The position numbers were made by a program, and so were the translations under genes. A DNA stretch of 64,000 nucleotides from Amborella trichopoda. Taxonomy: Eukaryota > Streptophyta > Magnoliopsida > Amborellales > Amborellaceae. Shown one piece after another: positions 1-11,429 of the stretch; position 1 is the stretch's first letter; each line of letters opens with the position of its first letter. Under the pieces are notes generated by a model that had not been told where the DNA came from, ran no database searches, and worked only from the letters and a program-made list of their open reading frames with translations. The DNA lies in NCBI RefSeq assembly GCF_000471905.2, contig NW_006496667.1, positions 77,614-141,613 on the forward strand, in the 5' to 3' direction.

Positions 1-54
1 CTTATCCAGGGTATAGGTCATGCGAATCGATAGGAAGTGAGCTACCTTAGTTAA

Positions 55-795
55 TCAATCTACCACAACCCAAATACTGTCACACCTTGCACTTGACCTT
101 AGCAATCCTGAGACAAAATCCATCGTGATGTGTTCCCATTTCCATTCCAGTATGGTTAATGATTGTAGTAGTCCGGTGGGTTTTTGATGTTTCGCCTTCA
201 CTTGCTGACATATCAAGCACTTAATGACAAATTGGGCCACATCCTGTTTCATGTTGTTCCACCAGAAGACCCTCTTCAGATCCTGGTACATCTTTGTACT
301 TCCCGGGTGCACCGTGTAGCAGGAGTGGTGTGCTTCTTCTAGAACAACCCTTTTTACACTCTCGTCATTAGGAACACATACTTGGTCCTTGAATCTCAAC
401 AACTCATCACCATCTATAGAGAAGTCCTCTTTTTCCTCCATTTTTATTTTTTCACGGACCTTCATAAATTGAGGATCTTCTTTTTGCGCTACTTGGATCT
501 GTTGAAAAAGTTGGGGCTCCATTCTCAGACACGAAAACATTCCTACCCCATCACTAAGGGACCGAGATGGGTGCCATTCCACCACATCTTCTAATAGTTT
601 CATCTCTCGAACCATCAGATGTGCCACTGAGACGACAACTTTCCAGCTTAAAGCGTCGGCTACTACGTTAGTCTTGCTTGGATGGTAATCGATTGTACAA
701 TCGTAATCATGCAATAGGTCCATCCATCTTCTTTGTCTCATATTCAACTCATTCTGAGAAAATAGGTACTTAAGACTCTTGTAGTGTGTGAACAC
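55..795 (-). pseudogene. RNase H end and integrase N-terminal half of N1
   Basis: This stretch of about 246 codons starts with the RNase H C-terminus ([10 protein letters not shown] and [21 protein letters not shown]). It goes on through a linker into the integrase HHCC zinc finger (HHSCYTVHPGS then CLICQQVK) and the first part of the DDE core, HITMDFVSGL, carrying the first catalytic Asp. The frame stops at 55, before the second Asp and Glu. N2 carries the same block up to the zinc finger. Confidence 0.87.
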
Positions 796-900
796 CTTAA
801 ATTAGGCCCCATAGAGGTAGTGTCTCTAGATCCTTAATGCAAATACTACTACCGCCTGCTCCAAGTCATGAGTTGGGTAGTTTTGCTCATACGACTTCAA

Positions 901-1365
901 TTATATGGAGGCATAAGCAATGACCTTACCTCTCTGTATGAGTACACCTCCAAGCCCTTTATGAGATGCATTTGTATAAACTACGAAGTCTTCATTCCTT
1001 TCGCGCAAGGTTAGTATTGGGGTTGTGGTTAGTCTCTTCTGAAGTTCCTGGAAGCTTCTCTCACAGTCCTCTGACCATACAAATCTCACGTTCTTCTGGG
1101 TCACCCGAGTTAGGGGAAGCGCTATCCTTGAGAATCCCTCTACAAAGCGCCTGTAGTATCCTGCCAACCCCATAAAACTATGAACTTTGGTCACATTCGT
1201 TGGTCTCTCCCACTTAAGCATTGCTTCAATCTTGGAGGGGTCAACCGTGTTCCCATCCTTAGAAACGATGTGACTTAGGAAGGCTACGCTAGGGAGCAAA
1301 AACTCACTCTTGCTTAACTTAGCATACAGTCTCTTCGCCTCCAAAGTTTGCAAGACAACTCTCAT
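901..1365 (-). pseudogene. RT thumb/connection and start of RNase H of N1
   Basis: This continuous block of about 150 codons follows the RT palm. It contains [30 protein letters not shown] and [17 protein letters not shown] (RT thumb and connection), then the opening of RNase [18 protein letters not shown]. The first RNase H catalytic Asp is replaced by Asn here (YTNAS). The paralogous copy N2 at about 55130 keeps Asp at this place, so this is a point loss in N1. The block ends in a stop near 901. Confidence 0.85.
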
Positions 1366-1395
1366 ATGCTTTTGATGTAGTTCTCAGCTTTTCAA

Positions 1396-1990
1396 TTATA
1401 CCAAAATATCATCGATGAAGACCACTACGAAATCATCCAAGAAGGGTCGAAACACACTATTCATCAAATCCATGAACACATCAGGGGCATTGGTTAACCC
1501 GAACAGCATGACAAGGAACTCATAATGACCATATCGAGTTCTGAAAAGTGGTCTTTGGGATGTCTCCCTACTTGACTTGCAATTGGTGACATCTCGATCG
1601 GAGGTCAATCTTCGAAAACACTTGGGCCCCTTAGAGCTGGTCGAAAAGGTCATCGATCCTACGCAGGGGATACTTATTCTTCATTGTTACTTGGTTCAAC
1701 TGCTTATAATCAATACACAGTCTCAGGGACCCGTCTTTCATTTTCACAAACAGGACCGGTGCACCTCAGGGCAACACACTAGGTCGAATGAACCCCTTAT
1801 TCAATAATTCTTGCAACTGCTCTTTCAGCTCCTTCAACTCTGATGAAGCCATTCTATACGGAGCTTTGGAGATGGGAACAGTGCCAATGACAACATCTAT
1901 CTCAAATTCAATTTCCCTCACAGGAGGTAGGGATGACAACTCTTCTAGAAATATCTCAGGTTCCTCTCTTACTATAGGTTTCCCCTCTAG
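1396..1990 (-). pseudogene. Reverse transcriptase (fingers and palm) of N1
   Basis: This RT copies element RNA into DNA. On the minus strand from about 1985 one can read [37 protein letters not shown] (first catalytic Asp), FGLTNAP and FIDDIL (catalytic DD pair in the usual YVDD position). A stop after the RPSVLP segment, a stop before GAKVFSKID and a frameshift after DLRSG break the frame. The intact downstream block is 1396-1653. Confidence 0.85.
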
Positions 1991-1996
1991 CTGGGA

Positions 1997-2485
1997 CTAG
2001 ACGTCCTGATTCTCTACTACATAAGCTAAATGCCAGCCACACTTCTTAGCCAGGAGGCGAGAGGCCCGAAGGGAAGAGATAAAGTGCAGAGGGGAAGTGT
2101 CCCTAGTGCCCACAAAGTGTAGCTTTGCTTGGTCAGGACGTCTAAATGTTACCATCTTTTCATGGCAATTGACGGTGGCATGGTGGGTGTACAACCAGTC
2201 CATGCCTAGAATAACATCAAAGTCCTGAATATCTAGGTGAATCAGATCTACTGGTAAGTCACACCCATCAATTGTAATTTTACACTGTCTATATACCCTA
2301 TCAGTTTCCATAGAATCTCCCACAGGTGAGCATACCACTGAGGTATAATTGAGACATGCAGGTGTAACATTCAAATGCCAAGCAAAATGAGGGGTAACAA
2401 AAGAGTGAGAGGAACCAGGATCAATCAGAGCTCTAACCATAATACCACAAATAGAGAGCACACCTCTGATCATTGAGGTAGACAC
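1997..2485 (-). pseudogene. Aspartic protease domain of N1 pol
   Basis: The retroviral-type aspartic protease cuts the polyprotein. About 160 codons read through, with the active-site motif DPGSSHSFV (usually D-S/T-G) near the start and VILGMDWLYTHHATVNC near the end, as in Del/Tekay elements. The active-site Asp is present but the second residue is Pro instead of Ser or Thr, which probably hurts activity. The frame overlaps the gag end by 16 bases and continues toward RT after a stop near 1997. Confidence 0.85.
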
Positions 2486-3517
2486 CTTAGCTTCTTATTC
2501 GGTGAGGGCAAACACTCGTCCTTGTGTCTTCGGTTGATCCTCTGCCTTCGCCATAGGGAAATCCCTAACCCAGTGATCGGGCTTGCCACACCGGAGGCAC
2601 ACGTTCCGCTTCCTGCAACACTCGGCAGCAGTGTGGTTATCCTTCCCACAATGAGTACAGACCAGGCGTCAATCATTCTCCATGTTGCCCGGGAGATTCT
2701 TCTGAGCCCTCTGGTTAAGTTGGTAAGGCTTTCCCCTAACATCTCTCCTTGGGAATTGTTGGGGTTTCTTCCCAAACTTTCCCAATGGTACGACCTTCAT
2801 ATTTCCTTCCTTCCTTGATATGTGGTCCTCGTAGTCTGTTTCGATCTTTAGGGTGAGGTCTACCAAGGGGGGGTACGACTTCAAATTGGACGACAATACT
2901 CTTCTTCTAATATCCTGCCGAAGGCCCCTCTTGAATTTAACCGCCTTTCGCGCCTCAGTGTTAATAATGTGGGGCGCGTACCTAAAGAGTTATGCAAATC
3001 TGGTGGCGTATTGCTCCAATGTCAAACCTCCTCGCTGGAGTTCAATAAATTCTACTTCTTTTCTCTCCTCGATTGAATGTGGGAAGTACTTCTTATTGAA
3101 GGCTGTTAGGAAATTTTCCCATGTGATCTCGGTCTCAAACACCCTCCAAGATTGCTTCACCATCCCACCAATGCTTGGCTTCTCCCTCCAGCATGGAGGC
3201 TCCCAACCTAACTTTCTGCTCATCCGAGTAGTGCAACACTTTTAGGATCTTTCTATCTGCCTCTTCCACCTTTTGGCCTTTTCTACTCCTCCTTGCCCCA
3301 AAAAGGTTGGGGGCGCCAGCCTTCTAAACCTCTCTATTAGGCCATTGTCATTCTGCTTCGGGGTAGGAGTAGATTGGGCTGGCATCGACTCCATCATTGG
3401 GGCCATAGCCCCCAGAGTCCTATAGAACCCACCGAGCACCTCGGTGTTCTCATTGCTGGAACTTGCATTGTGAGTAGGAGCCCTCAGCATCTTCAACCTA
3501 GTCACAAGAACACCCAA
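2470..3517 (-). pseudogene. gag of N1 (broken)
   Basis: Gag is the structural coat protein that packages element RNA. The frame starts near 3517. An N-terminal piece (3242-3517) contains RFRRLAPPTFLGQGG, followed by a frame break and the retrotransposon gag core (2990-3223), with WENFLTAFNKKYFP and LTLEQYATRFA. A second break leads to a basic C-terminal part (2470-2896) whose zinc knuckle region (CRKRNVCLRCGKPDHW in the translated sense) precedes the GRVFALTE tail. At least two frameshifts separate these parts, so no full gag can be made. The same protein recurs at 53686-54498. Confidence 0.85.
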
Positions 3518-3584
3518 TCACTAATCTATCCTAAAACTATTCTAAAGACTCCTCTAAAACTTCTTAGGCCAAGAATCCTATCTT

Positions 3585-3601
3585 GGCTGCTCTGATACAC
3601 C
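3585..3601 (-). promoter_or_regulatory. Primer-binding site of N1 (initiator tRNA-Met type)
   Basis: The minus strand reads GTATCAGAGCAGCC just inside the LTR. TGGTATCAGAGC is the usual plant retrotransposon site complementary to the 3' end of initiator tRNA-Met. The leading TG has been altered, so priming is probably impaired. Confidence 0.7.
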
Positions 3602-6587
3602 ACCCCGCCCCCGACCCCTTTACCGTACACGACAGAGGGTGCCCGAGTGCAGGTTTGTGACCCAGAGGTAGCGTTTGCCACTTAGATCGAAGCAAACTCA
3701 ACGCCTTTATCTCAGTAATCAAAGCAAACCATGGAAACAACTAAATTAATAACTTCAAGTACAGGTGAATAATTAAAAACTTGGGGAACCCATTCATCAA
3801 AAAAGGCACTTCATAACATTCCTTCCAAAAATTACAATTGAGTCTGGGCACTAGGGCCCAATAATACATATTTTCCAAAAATATATAAAACTCAAGGCCA
3901 ACCGCCCAACCACATACAAGATATGGACTTCTCCTTCAGGGTAACTGGCCTCAACCCCTAGCTGCAAGCCCATGCTTCCAACTCTAGATCTATCGTTATC
4001 AGTCTGCAAGGAGGGAAAAAAAACAGGGGGATGAGCTCTAAAGCCTAGTAAGTGGATCTAGGTACTATACATCATTAATGAGTCCACTCATGTATCATAA
4101 GTAGTTTATTCAACTATAAGAGTTTATTCAACTATAAGGAGTTATAGTGCAGCAATCATGTAAATCAGTAATTAAGCCAATACATCAATTACAGGCATTA
4201 TATCCAAATGTCTATTATCACTCGATCATCAAATCATCAGCATGCTGATTTATCATTCAAATATTACCCACTCATTCCTTCGTTCACCTACTCCCGAAGT
4301 AGAAGCCCTATCCATCGTGCTAAGCCAATCCCATTGTTTAAGACCTCTATTATCTCTCAGGAGGGAGAGTAATGACAAGTGGGGAAATCCACTTCGTAAT
4401 GCCCTCATACCCACACACACGGTCCCTAGCACGCTTTGGGGGTTTTGATAGGCACTTACCTTGCAAGGCGTCAGTCGCTAGTCTCATCTCATAAATCTTG
4501 AGGGGGTGAGACCCTCCCTTTTTACTTCACTTAACTCCATCTTATCATTCAGCAAGCTAGGGAATATAGCCGGCGTCACTTTTCTCAGTATAGAAGTCCC
4601 CACTACCGATGGGTGTCCCATTGCTTAAAGGGTAGTACCAGTAAAACAATATCCACTACTGCGTAGTGGCCAGTATCACAATATCATAACAGAGTAGTAC
4701 CCACTACTGATGGGTATCCCATCGTGTAGTGATCAGTATCACAGTATCATAACATGCTCAAGCATTGAATCTACTCCTATTGAATCAGTGCCTTATGATA
4801 GATAATCCAAATATTCATTATGCAAAAGTTGAATTTTGCTCAGAGTTATCCAGTAGTCACGTACCATTATGACACTTATCATATAACACTCAATCATGGA
4901 ATTATCACATTAACATGACATTTATCGATTTTCACATAACTGACAGCTTCATAACACCATCCACATAACACTATGGCATTCAGTATTCATCAGTTGAAAA
5001 TTAACGCATGCACTCACGCTCATCACTTATCAAAGATAATACATTGCTACTTGATTTTCTTAGTGAGTAATTCAGAAAAAGAGTAACAGAAGACAGGCAT
5101 AACACAAATTTCTGTGACATGCGACAGTGATGTAACCCTCTTCTCGGGGGCGTAACTCCCAATCTAGAGAGAATTTCAAAGTGCTTTAAGCATGCGACTT
5201 TAAGTTTACACACGAAACTTTAAAATGGCAGTGATCTGAAGGGATTTGGGAGTGATAGGTCAAAACCTCGGCATACAGAGAGAGATAGTTGCTGGAAACA
5301 ACAGTGAACAGTGACCTGGCCACATATTTCGGGCATAACTTTTAATCTAAGGGGAATTTCAAAATCCTCCAAACACGCAGTTTTAAGTTCATTCATAAAT
5401 ATTTCAAATGGTGGTGGTTTAAAAGTATTTGAACATAATTTGATAGGTCACAATCTTGGCACAAAATAAGTTATAGTTGCTGGAAATTTCAATGCATGTA
5501 GGCAACAACCTACCTTGACATTTTGGAGCATATCTTTTGATCCACACGAAATTTGAACATGATATAAAAAGAAAACTTAGACTAGTTACACGTATCTTTC
5601 ATTGAAGACTAATTTGAGCCCATTTGGACCCCGTTTAGTTACTGGAAAGTTCATTGTAACAACCCCCACAGTTCCTGGAAATTGTCCCTTTTTCAAATTG
5701 TAGCATGTTTCCAAGTGGAATGTACCATTTCACAAGCCAATGTAAACTCTAATGCAATATCTTATTTATATTGAGAAAATTTTAAAAGGAAACTTATTCC
5801 ATACATATATCAAGTTCATTATCAATATTCAATCACTCATTTAAGATTATTTTAATCATCAACACTTCTACACCCCATTCTATCATCTCACCCATCATAT
5901 TTACTCAAATTTGATCCCTATCAATTTAAGTGATGCATGACACTAAACCCACTTACCTCGTTCTTCACTATGTCTCCAAACTCCACTCACAGGTGTCCTC
6001 AAGCTCCAAGCGAAGGCTTCTCCACGGGCAGCAGTTCACCCTCCCACTTGCTTCTTAGAGAGAGAGAGGGTATGAGGCAAGTGAGGCAAATGAGGGGAAA
6101 CGATGTTGAAAAAGGGAAGGGGAGAGGCTTTTGTACCCACGGTTGGTGGGATTCCTTATGGCTGACGGGTACGTTAAAGTCACTGTGGGTGACTGTGGGC
6201 GGCACTGACATGTACGGTGACCGTATGGTTTGACCGAACACTCATTGCATTACCCTTTATTCATGCACACCATTGCTCATCATTTGCCTTCACAGACAAC
6301 AATAGTCCTCATGCACGCGACGTTGGTCCAGCTCACGCACGACAATACTCTCTTGTTTCACGGCGGCGATGTCCAAATGGTGCTACTCGATTTTTTGCGC
6401 GGCGTTACCCATTTCACGCTCGGTGATACCTCCATTCACGCATGGCGCTGGCCTCTTACACATGCGACGATAAGTCTTCTCTCTTAACAACGGGCGCGTG
6501 CCTCCTCTTCTACACACACAGCGCTACCCCTCTACTGACTCTATCGCCGTGTGTGTCTCATGACTGGGAAAATTTTTGGTCCTTACA
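3602..6587 (-). repeat. 5' LTR of Tekay-like element N1
   Basis: On the minus strand the LTR begins TGTAAGGACC at 6587 and runs to the primer site near 3600, about 3.0 kb. The same start (TGTAAGGACA) opens the LTR of N2 at 49930, and a further piece starts at 14609. N1 and N2 LTRs share the AGTGGGTTTA stretch and the WRGTAGTGGNCAGTATC-type repeats (about 4600-4760 here), but N1 has fewer copies of them. The inner edge is uncertain by a few bases because the TGACA end seen in N2 is altered here. Confidence 0.8.
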
Positions 6588-7256
6588 GTTTGATTCTTAA
6601 GATTTTGATGTCTGTTGATCGTCATGCGACAAACGCTTTCTTGGGCAGCGAAAATCTGGCTAGATCATGATCTTTTGGCCGTCGCTGCAAAACAATCTAT
6701 GGTGTTTCGAGTTTTTATTTTGATTGCAAATTAAAGAGGAGACTTCCACTGTCGTTTTGCACGAATTTTTATCCGTTTTGTCTTTGCTTGAAGTACTTTT
6801 TGTTTTCGAGAAATCACCGGAAAAAGGGATTCCAGCGATTGGGCGGTCTGTAGTTTCTTCTTCCTTGAATTTTGTGGTTTTATCTGACCTTGGATTGAAT
6901 GTAACAGTTACACCAGTTTGTAGCCCTTCGTGATACAGTATCATCGGGCCTATCTTTTTGATGATTGAATGTACATTTCTTGAGTTTAGTGCTTTACGAA
7001 GTTCGATATGCCTTTTTCTTCAAAAGATCTATTTTTCATGATTTTGGGCTCATCTTCTCTCTAGAAAAACTTTAATTTCGAGTCTTGTGATGATGCATGC
7101 CATATATCAAAATGATCGGGTCATCGAGACCTATATCGTGTTTGAATTTGAGCTTGATCTGACTTCAATCGAGCTATGTGTGGATGTTTGCAGGTCATCT
7201 CGAGAGGTGAAGATCACAGTCTCCATGATTGGGGACTGATTTTGGTGAGGTCCCAC
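6588..7256 (-). repeat. Diverged Tat LTR (U3) fragment
   Basis: There is no coding signal. The segment around 7090-7230 (CATGCCATATATCAAAATG, then GAGCTTGATCTGACTTC) matches the U3 of the Tat LTRs, for example 49030-49110. The first part (CGTCATGCGACAAACGC) matches U3 near 10510-10530. The piece is more diverged than the other LTR copies and is bounded by the N1 LTR on the left and a younger Tat LTR on the right. Confidence 0.55.
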
Positions 7257-9965
7257 TGGTTAGATGCCTCAATCTCGCCCTTGGATCTAGACGATCTGGT
7301 GGCACGTGTCGTGGGTTTCAAGAAAAACCTGGGACTTGAGACTGCACTCTCGACAATCTTATTAAAAAACAAGGGTAAGTACACCAACCAGTGAGAGAGG
7401 AATTTGATATGAGGCGTAACACACATCACTTGGGTCTGTGACTCACTCGGGCTATCTCGCACGAGCGCCCTCTTAGATCAAAGCAAAAAGCCCCCCAGTC
7501 CTACAACTGGTTCGAAATCGCCATCTGTACTCTCTTGTTTCTACAATCACATGCGCACGGTTAATTTACAAGACAAGTGGGCCAAGTGACCCCACCTTGT
7601 CTTTGGGGGAATGCACACATGTGTGCACATTCAAAAGAGGAAAGGAAAGAATAATGAGATGAAGATTGAGGTGATAAAGGGAGAAGGAAAAAATAGAATA
7701 GAGGAAAGAGATGAGAAGAAATAGAAATTTGATCAAGTGGCTAGATTGACACAGTAGCTTGACCAATATGGTGACTGACTTGACACGGAAGCAAGACGGG
7801 CACAATGACTTAGACAAACACGATGGCTTAACTACTCGATGACAAAATCACTACCGACGCCTAACACAATGTCTAATCTAACATGGCAGCAAGATAAGCA
7901 CGGTAACTTTGACCGGCATGATGACTAAACTTCTCGATGACAAGACCATCATGACAGTGCTAGACGTAGCCTATCCCTTAGTCAAACTAGAGGAGGAGGG
8001 AGAGAAGGAGAAGAGAAGGAGAAAGAGAAGGAGAAAAGAATGAAAGAAAAATAAAGAAGAAAGATAAAGATTAGAAGAAAAGAGAAGAGCAGAGAAGAGG
8101 AAAGAGAGAAGGGAAGAGAGAGGACAGAAGAGAGAAAGAGAAGAGCAGAAACAAAGAGAAGAGAAGAAAGAAGAGAGAGAAGAAAGAAAAGAGAGAAAAC
8201 TGAAGAAATAAGAGATAGAAGAGAGAAGAAAGAAGAGAGAAGAGACAAGAAAGAAGAGAGAGAAGTAAGAAGAGAGAAGAGAGAAGAGAGAAGAAGAGAA
8301 GAGGTAAACATAATAGAGAGAAAAGGAAGAGAAGAAGGAATAGTGACAAGAGAAGAAAGGAGAAGAGAGAGAAGAAAGAAAGAGAGATGAAGAATAAGAG
8401 AAAAGAAACATGGACGACGATGAGGTTCTCCGGTCCATGACAAAGGAAAGAGAAAAGGGAAAGAAGTGTGGACGACGATGGGGTTCTGCCGTCCATGACA
8501 AAAGAGAGAGAAAGGGAAAGAAGCATGGACAATGATAGGGTGTCATTGTCCATGACAGAGGAGAGAAAGAGGACAGGGGGAAGAAACATGGACGACGATG
8601 AGTTCTGCCATCCATGATAGAAGAGAGAGAACATAGACAGCGATGGGTTTCACTGCCATCCAAGATAGAGGAGAGAGATAAGAGAGAGAAAAGAAAGGAC
8701 ACACATGGCTTTAGGCATCGCCATGTGTCTCAAAAGAGACTCAGACACGACCCAGCCCGCCACTTGAAAAAGGGCCCAGTTATGTGCCTTTGTTAGAGGT
8801 GAAGAGAGGAAATGTCAAGCTCAGCGGCGAGGAACGCCATGCACGACATGGGAAAGAGAAACTTATACAGAGGCTTGGCCCGCCAGTCGGGTTAAGGCCT
8901 GGCTCACTGTGTCCATTCCAAAAGATAAGAAAGGAAGGGGGATGTCATGCACAGCGATGGGTAATGCCGTGCATGACTGGGAGAGTGAGAAAAGACAGAA
9001 TAGAGTGAGAATAGGAAAGAAGAGAGAGAAAAGAAAGGAAATAGAGAGAGAAGAAAGGAAAGTAGAGAGAGAAAGAAAGAGAGTTTAGGAAAGAGAGAGA
9101 AGAAAGGAAAGTAGAGAGAGGAAGAAAGAGAGATAAGGAAAGAGAGAGAAGAAAAAAGTAGAGAGAGAAAGAAAGAGAGAGTTTAAGAAAGAGGGAGAAG
9201 ATAGGAAAGTAGAGAGAGAAAGAAAGAGTGTTTAAGAAAAAAGATTAAGAAAAGAGAGGGAAAATTAGGAAAGAGAGAGAAGAGATTAGGAAAGAGAGAG
9301 GGAAGACACAGAAGGAGAGGAAAAAGAGGCATGCAAGGCGCTGCCACTGTCGTGCATGTCAAGAAAGAGGAAGATAGAGAGAGAAAAGCATGCACGACAC
9401 TGCCATTGTCGTGCATGTTAAGAGAGGGAAGAAGAGAGAGAAGGAGATAAAGAGAAGGATGCACGGTGATGCCATTGTCGTGCATGTCAAGAGAGAGAAG
9501 AAGAGAGAGAAAGAGACAAAAGAAGTATGCATGGCACTGCCACTGCTGTGCATGTTGAGAGTGAGCGGAGAGAGACAGAGAGTAGAGAAAGAGAGTAGAG
9601 AGAAAGAGAGTAGAGAAAGAAAGAAGCAGAGGTGAGAAAAGAAGGAAAAAGAAGAGAGAGAAAGAAGGAGAGGGAGAAAGAGAAAGAGAAGCATACATGA
9701 CACTGCCATTATCGTGCATGTCGGGTGAGAGAAGAGAGAGAGAAAGGGAGAGAGAGAAAGGTAGAGAGAGAAAGATAGACATGCATAACTATGCATATCA
9801 ATAGAGAAGAAGAGAGAGAAGAAAAGAGAAGGAAGAAGAAGAAAGAGAAAGAAAGAAGAAGAGAAGAGAAAGGAAGAAAGAAAAGAGAGAAAGAAAGAGA
9901 ATAAAAGGAAATGGAAGAGAGGAGGAGAGAGAATTAGCTTGACCTAGGGGCATCGGGCATGTTCT

Positions 9966-9999
<34 letters not shown>

Positions 10000-11112
10000 T
10001 CTAGATGTGGCCCTCAACCTCAAAACTTAACTCTAATTTTTATTAATCCAATTGAATGTCCTTTACAATGAGACATAACATGTATTTATAGAGTTGGGCC
10101 ACAAAAATGGGTGGATGGTCAAAACTTATCCTAATTGCTAAAAAATACAATTTATTTGAATTAAAATAAAATCTAAAAATGGGTGTAAAATTACGGTTTT
10201 GCCCCTGCTCAACATTGCACGAAAATACAAAACAGTTCCTATTGCAACCATGGAACGTGTTTGATTTTCTTAGGATGATTTGGGGTTGCTCCGGTGCCCG
10301 CATGGCCAAAATATTATTACTTTCTCGTTGGGATCGGCATGACGATCAATTTGATATTAACTTCGAGCCATGAATCACACATTTAAGCCATGATCATGCA
10401 ACGTGAAATTTGTACGAAACTTGAAAACTTTCGATCTATAGTGCACTTGTTTCTTGATTTATTTCCTTGGTTTCTTCACTGAATTGCACTGAGCATGCCA
10501 TCACGATTATGTTGCAACAAACGTAGCTTGATTTCGTGCCCGAACGAAGATTTTACAAATTTGGGTTTTTGGCTGAAATTTGGATTCCGGCTGCCGAAAT
10601 TCTGCAGCAACTTTAATATCGTCGTACATGAAATCCCAAAAACGACTGGTCATGACTGTGAAAACCAGTCCCCTTTAATGGAGACTGGTGCAGGGAAGGC
10701 GCACAGGAATAGCGTGCGGTATATCCCTCTTCAATCTTTCACCCATAACTTCGTTCTGGTGTGTCCGTTTAAGCTAAAACTTGACCCCTGGGGGTTTTCA
10801 ACTGTTTTTGATCCAATAGAAATGGTCCCACAGCCATTTGAAACTTCAAAAATGGGGTTCCAGTTATAGGGTCCGTTTCAGGGCGCTAGAGGCTGATTTT
10901 TTCGAAATTATTTATTTGCCTGCACTGCCTTAGACACATTGGATTGTGATGAAACTTGACAGGTGGTAGTTTGGGGTTTTTAGGAAGATTCTAACCCATT
11001 TTGGGGTAATTCTTAGACTGTAAAAAATTCCACTGTAAGTCAGGGCTTTATTGACCGACTTCTCTTTTATTCTGTATCGGGGATCCAAGGTGCTGAAAAA
11101 TGTCTTCAAATA
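7257..11112 (-). repeat. Tat LTR (3' LTR of element F), expanded by a purine tract
   Basis: On the minus strand the LTR starts TATTTGAAGACA (a mutated TGTTTGAAGACA) at 11112 and ends TAACCA at 7257. At 3.86 kb it is the longest of the Tat LTRs here. U3 occupies about 10100-11112. A TATA box (TATAAATA, minus) lies at 10083-10090. The R/U5 part carries 2 kb of purine-rich DNA with hairpins (7980-9950), then the conserved segment 7400-7980 seen in all Tat LTRs. No primer site follows on the left, while element 3' sequence joins on the right, so it is read as a 3' LTR. Confidence 0.75.
7960..9950. repeat. 2-kb polypurine tract with repeated hairpin units
   Basis: The plus strand is almost pure A/G (GAGAAAGA-type) for about 2 kb. 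It is broken by some ten short units that form perfect or near-perfect hairpins, such as ATGGACAATGA/TCATTGTCCAT at 8525-8553 and ATGCACGACA/TGTCGTGCAT at 9390-9416. Long Ser/Phe/Leu-rich open frames on the minus strand here are a by-product of base composition. Smaller versions of the tract occur in the other Tat LTRs (35640-36290, 46080-46810, 55850-56060, 22300-22400). Confidence 0.85.
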
Positions 11113-11429
11113 GCTTACCCTGCTGAATTTTGTGCTTCGACAGAAGCAAGAAGGACAACATTCAGAAAATTTCCTTCAGCTTTATTACTTTTTTCTTCCT
11201 AGCCACATGACCACGTGAACGCCGAGGAGATATCCACGTAATGCTATAACTAGGATGCTCAGACATTTGGATGCATTTATCCCAGATCCATTCGTGGAGA
11301 CTTTGGGGGAGAAGAGACTATTGAGGGATCTTGTCGAAGTCCTTCCCCTCAAGGGACTATTTGTGATTTGGAGGGATTAGTTTTTTACGTCCTCACCCTA
11401 TTGGACGGTACATGTGATGGCCTTGTGAT

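Larger units (their letters stand above)
1..6587 (-). mobile_element. Tekay/Del-like Ty3/gypsy retrotransposon N1 (5' LTR and most of gag-pol; cut by window start)
   Basis: Read on the minus strand, the order is a 3-kb LTR (6587 to about 3602), an initiator-Met-type primer site, gag, aspartic protease, reverse transcriptase, RNase H and the first half of integrase; the rest lies outside the window. The order PR-RT-RH-INT defines Ty3/gypsy. The very long LTR, the gag ending with the motif GRVFALTE after a zinc knuckle, and the protease block ending VILGMDWL resemble Tekay/Del chromoviruses. The chromodomain that would prove this is beyond the window. Stops and frameshifts interrupt gag and RT, so this copy is dead. 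It abuts a Tat LTR fragment at 6588. Confidence 0.88.

Noticed and set aside
5937-6241. Overlapping ORFs of 98 and 80 codons in the N1 LTR
   Set aside because: Inside LTR sequence, overlapping on both strands, no similarity in the N2 LTR frame.
6588-7256. Possible host single-copy gene sequence
   Set aside because: Parts match Tat U3 (CATGCCATATATCAAAATG), and no frame or splice pattern supports a gene.
7971-8702. Long Ser/Leu/Phe-rich open frames on the minus strand (243, 187 and 153 codons)
   Set aside because: They are the reading of a polypurine tract; composition alone keeps them open, and they overlap each other in several frames.
9183-9796. Open frames with repeated MHDNGS-like peptides
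   Set aside because: They come from the hairpin units embedded in GA-rich DNA; not conserved as protein in the other LTRs.
10495-10869. 124-codon ORF on the plus strand
   Set aside because: It lies in the U3 of a Tat LTR, antisense; other U3 copies have stops in this frame.
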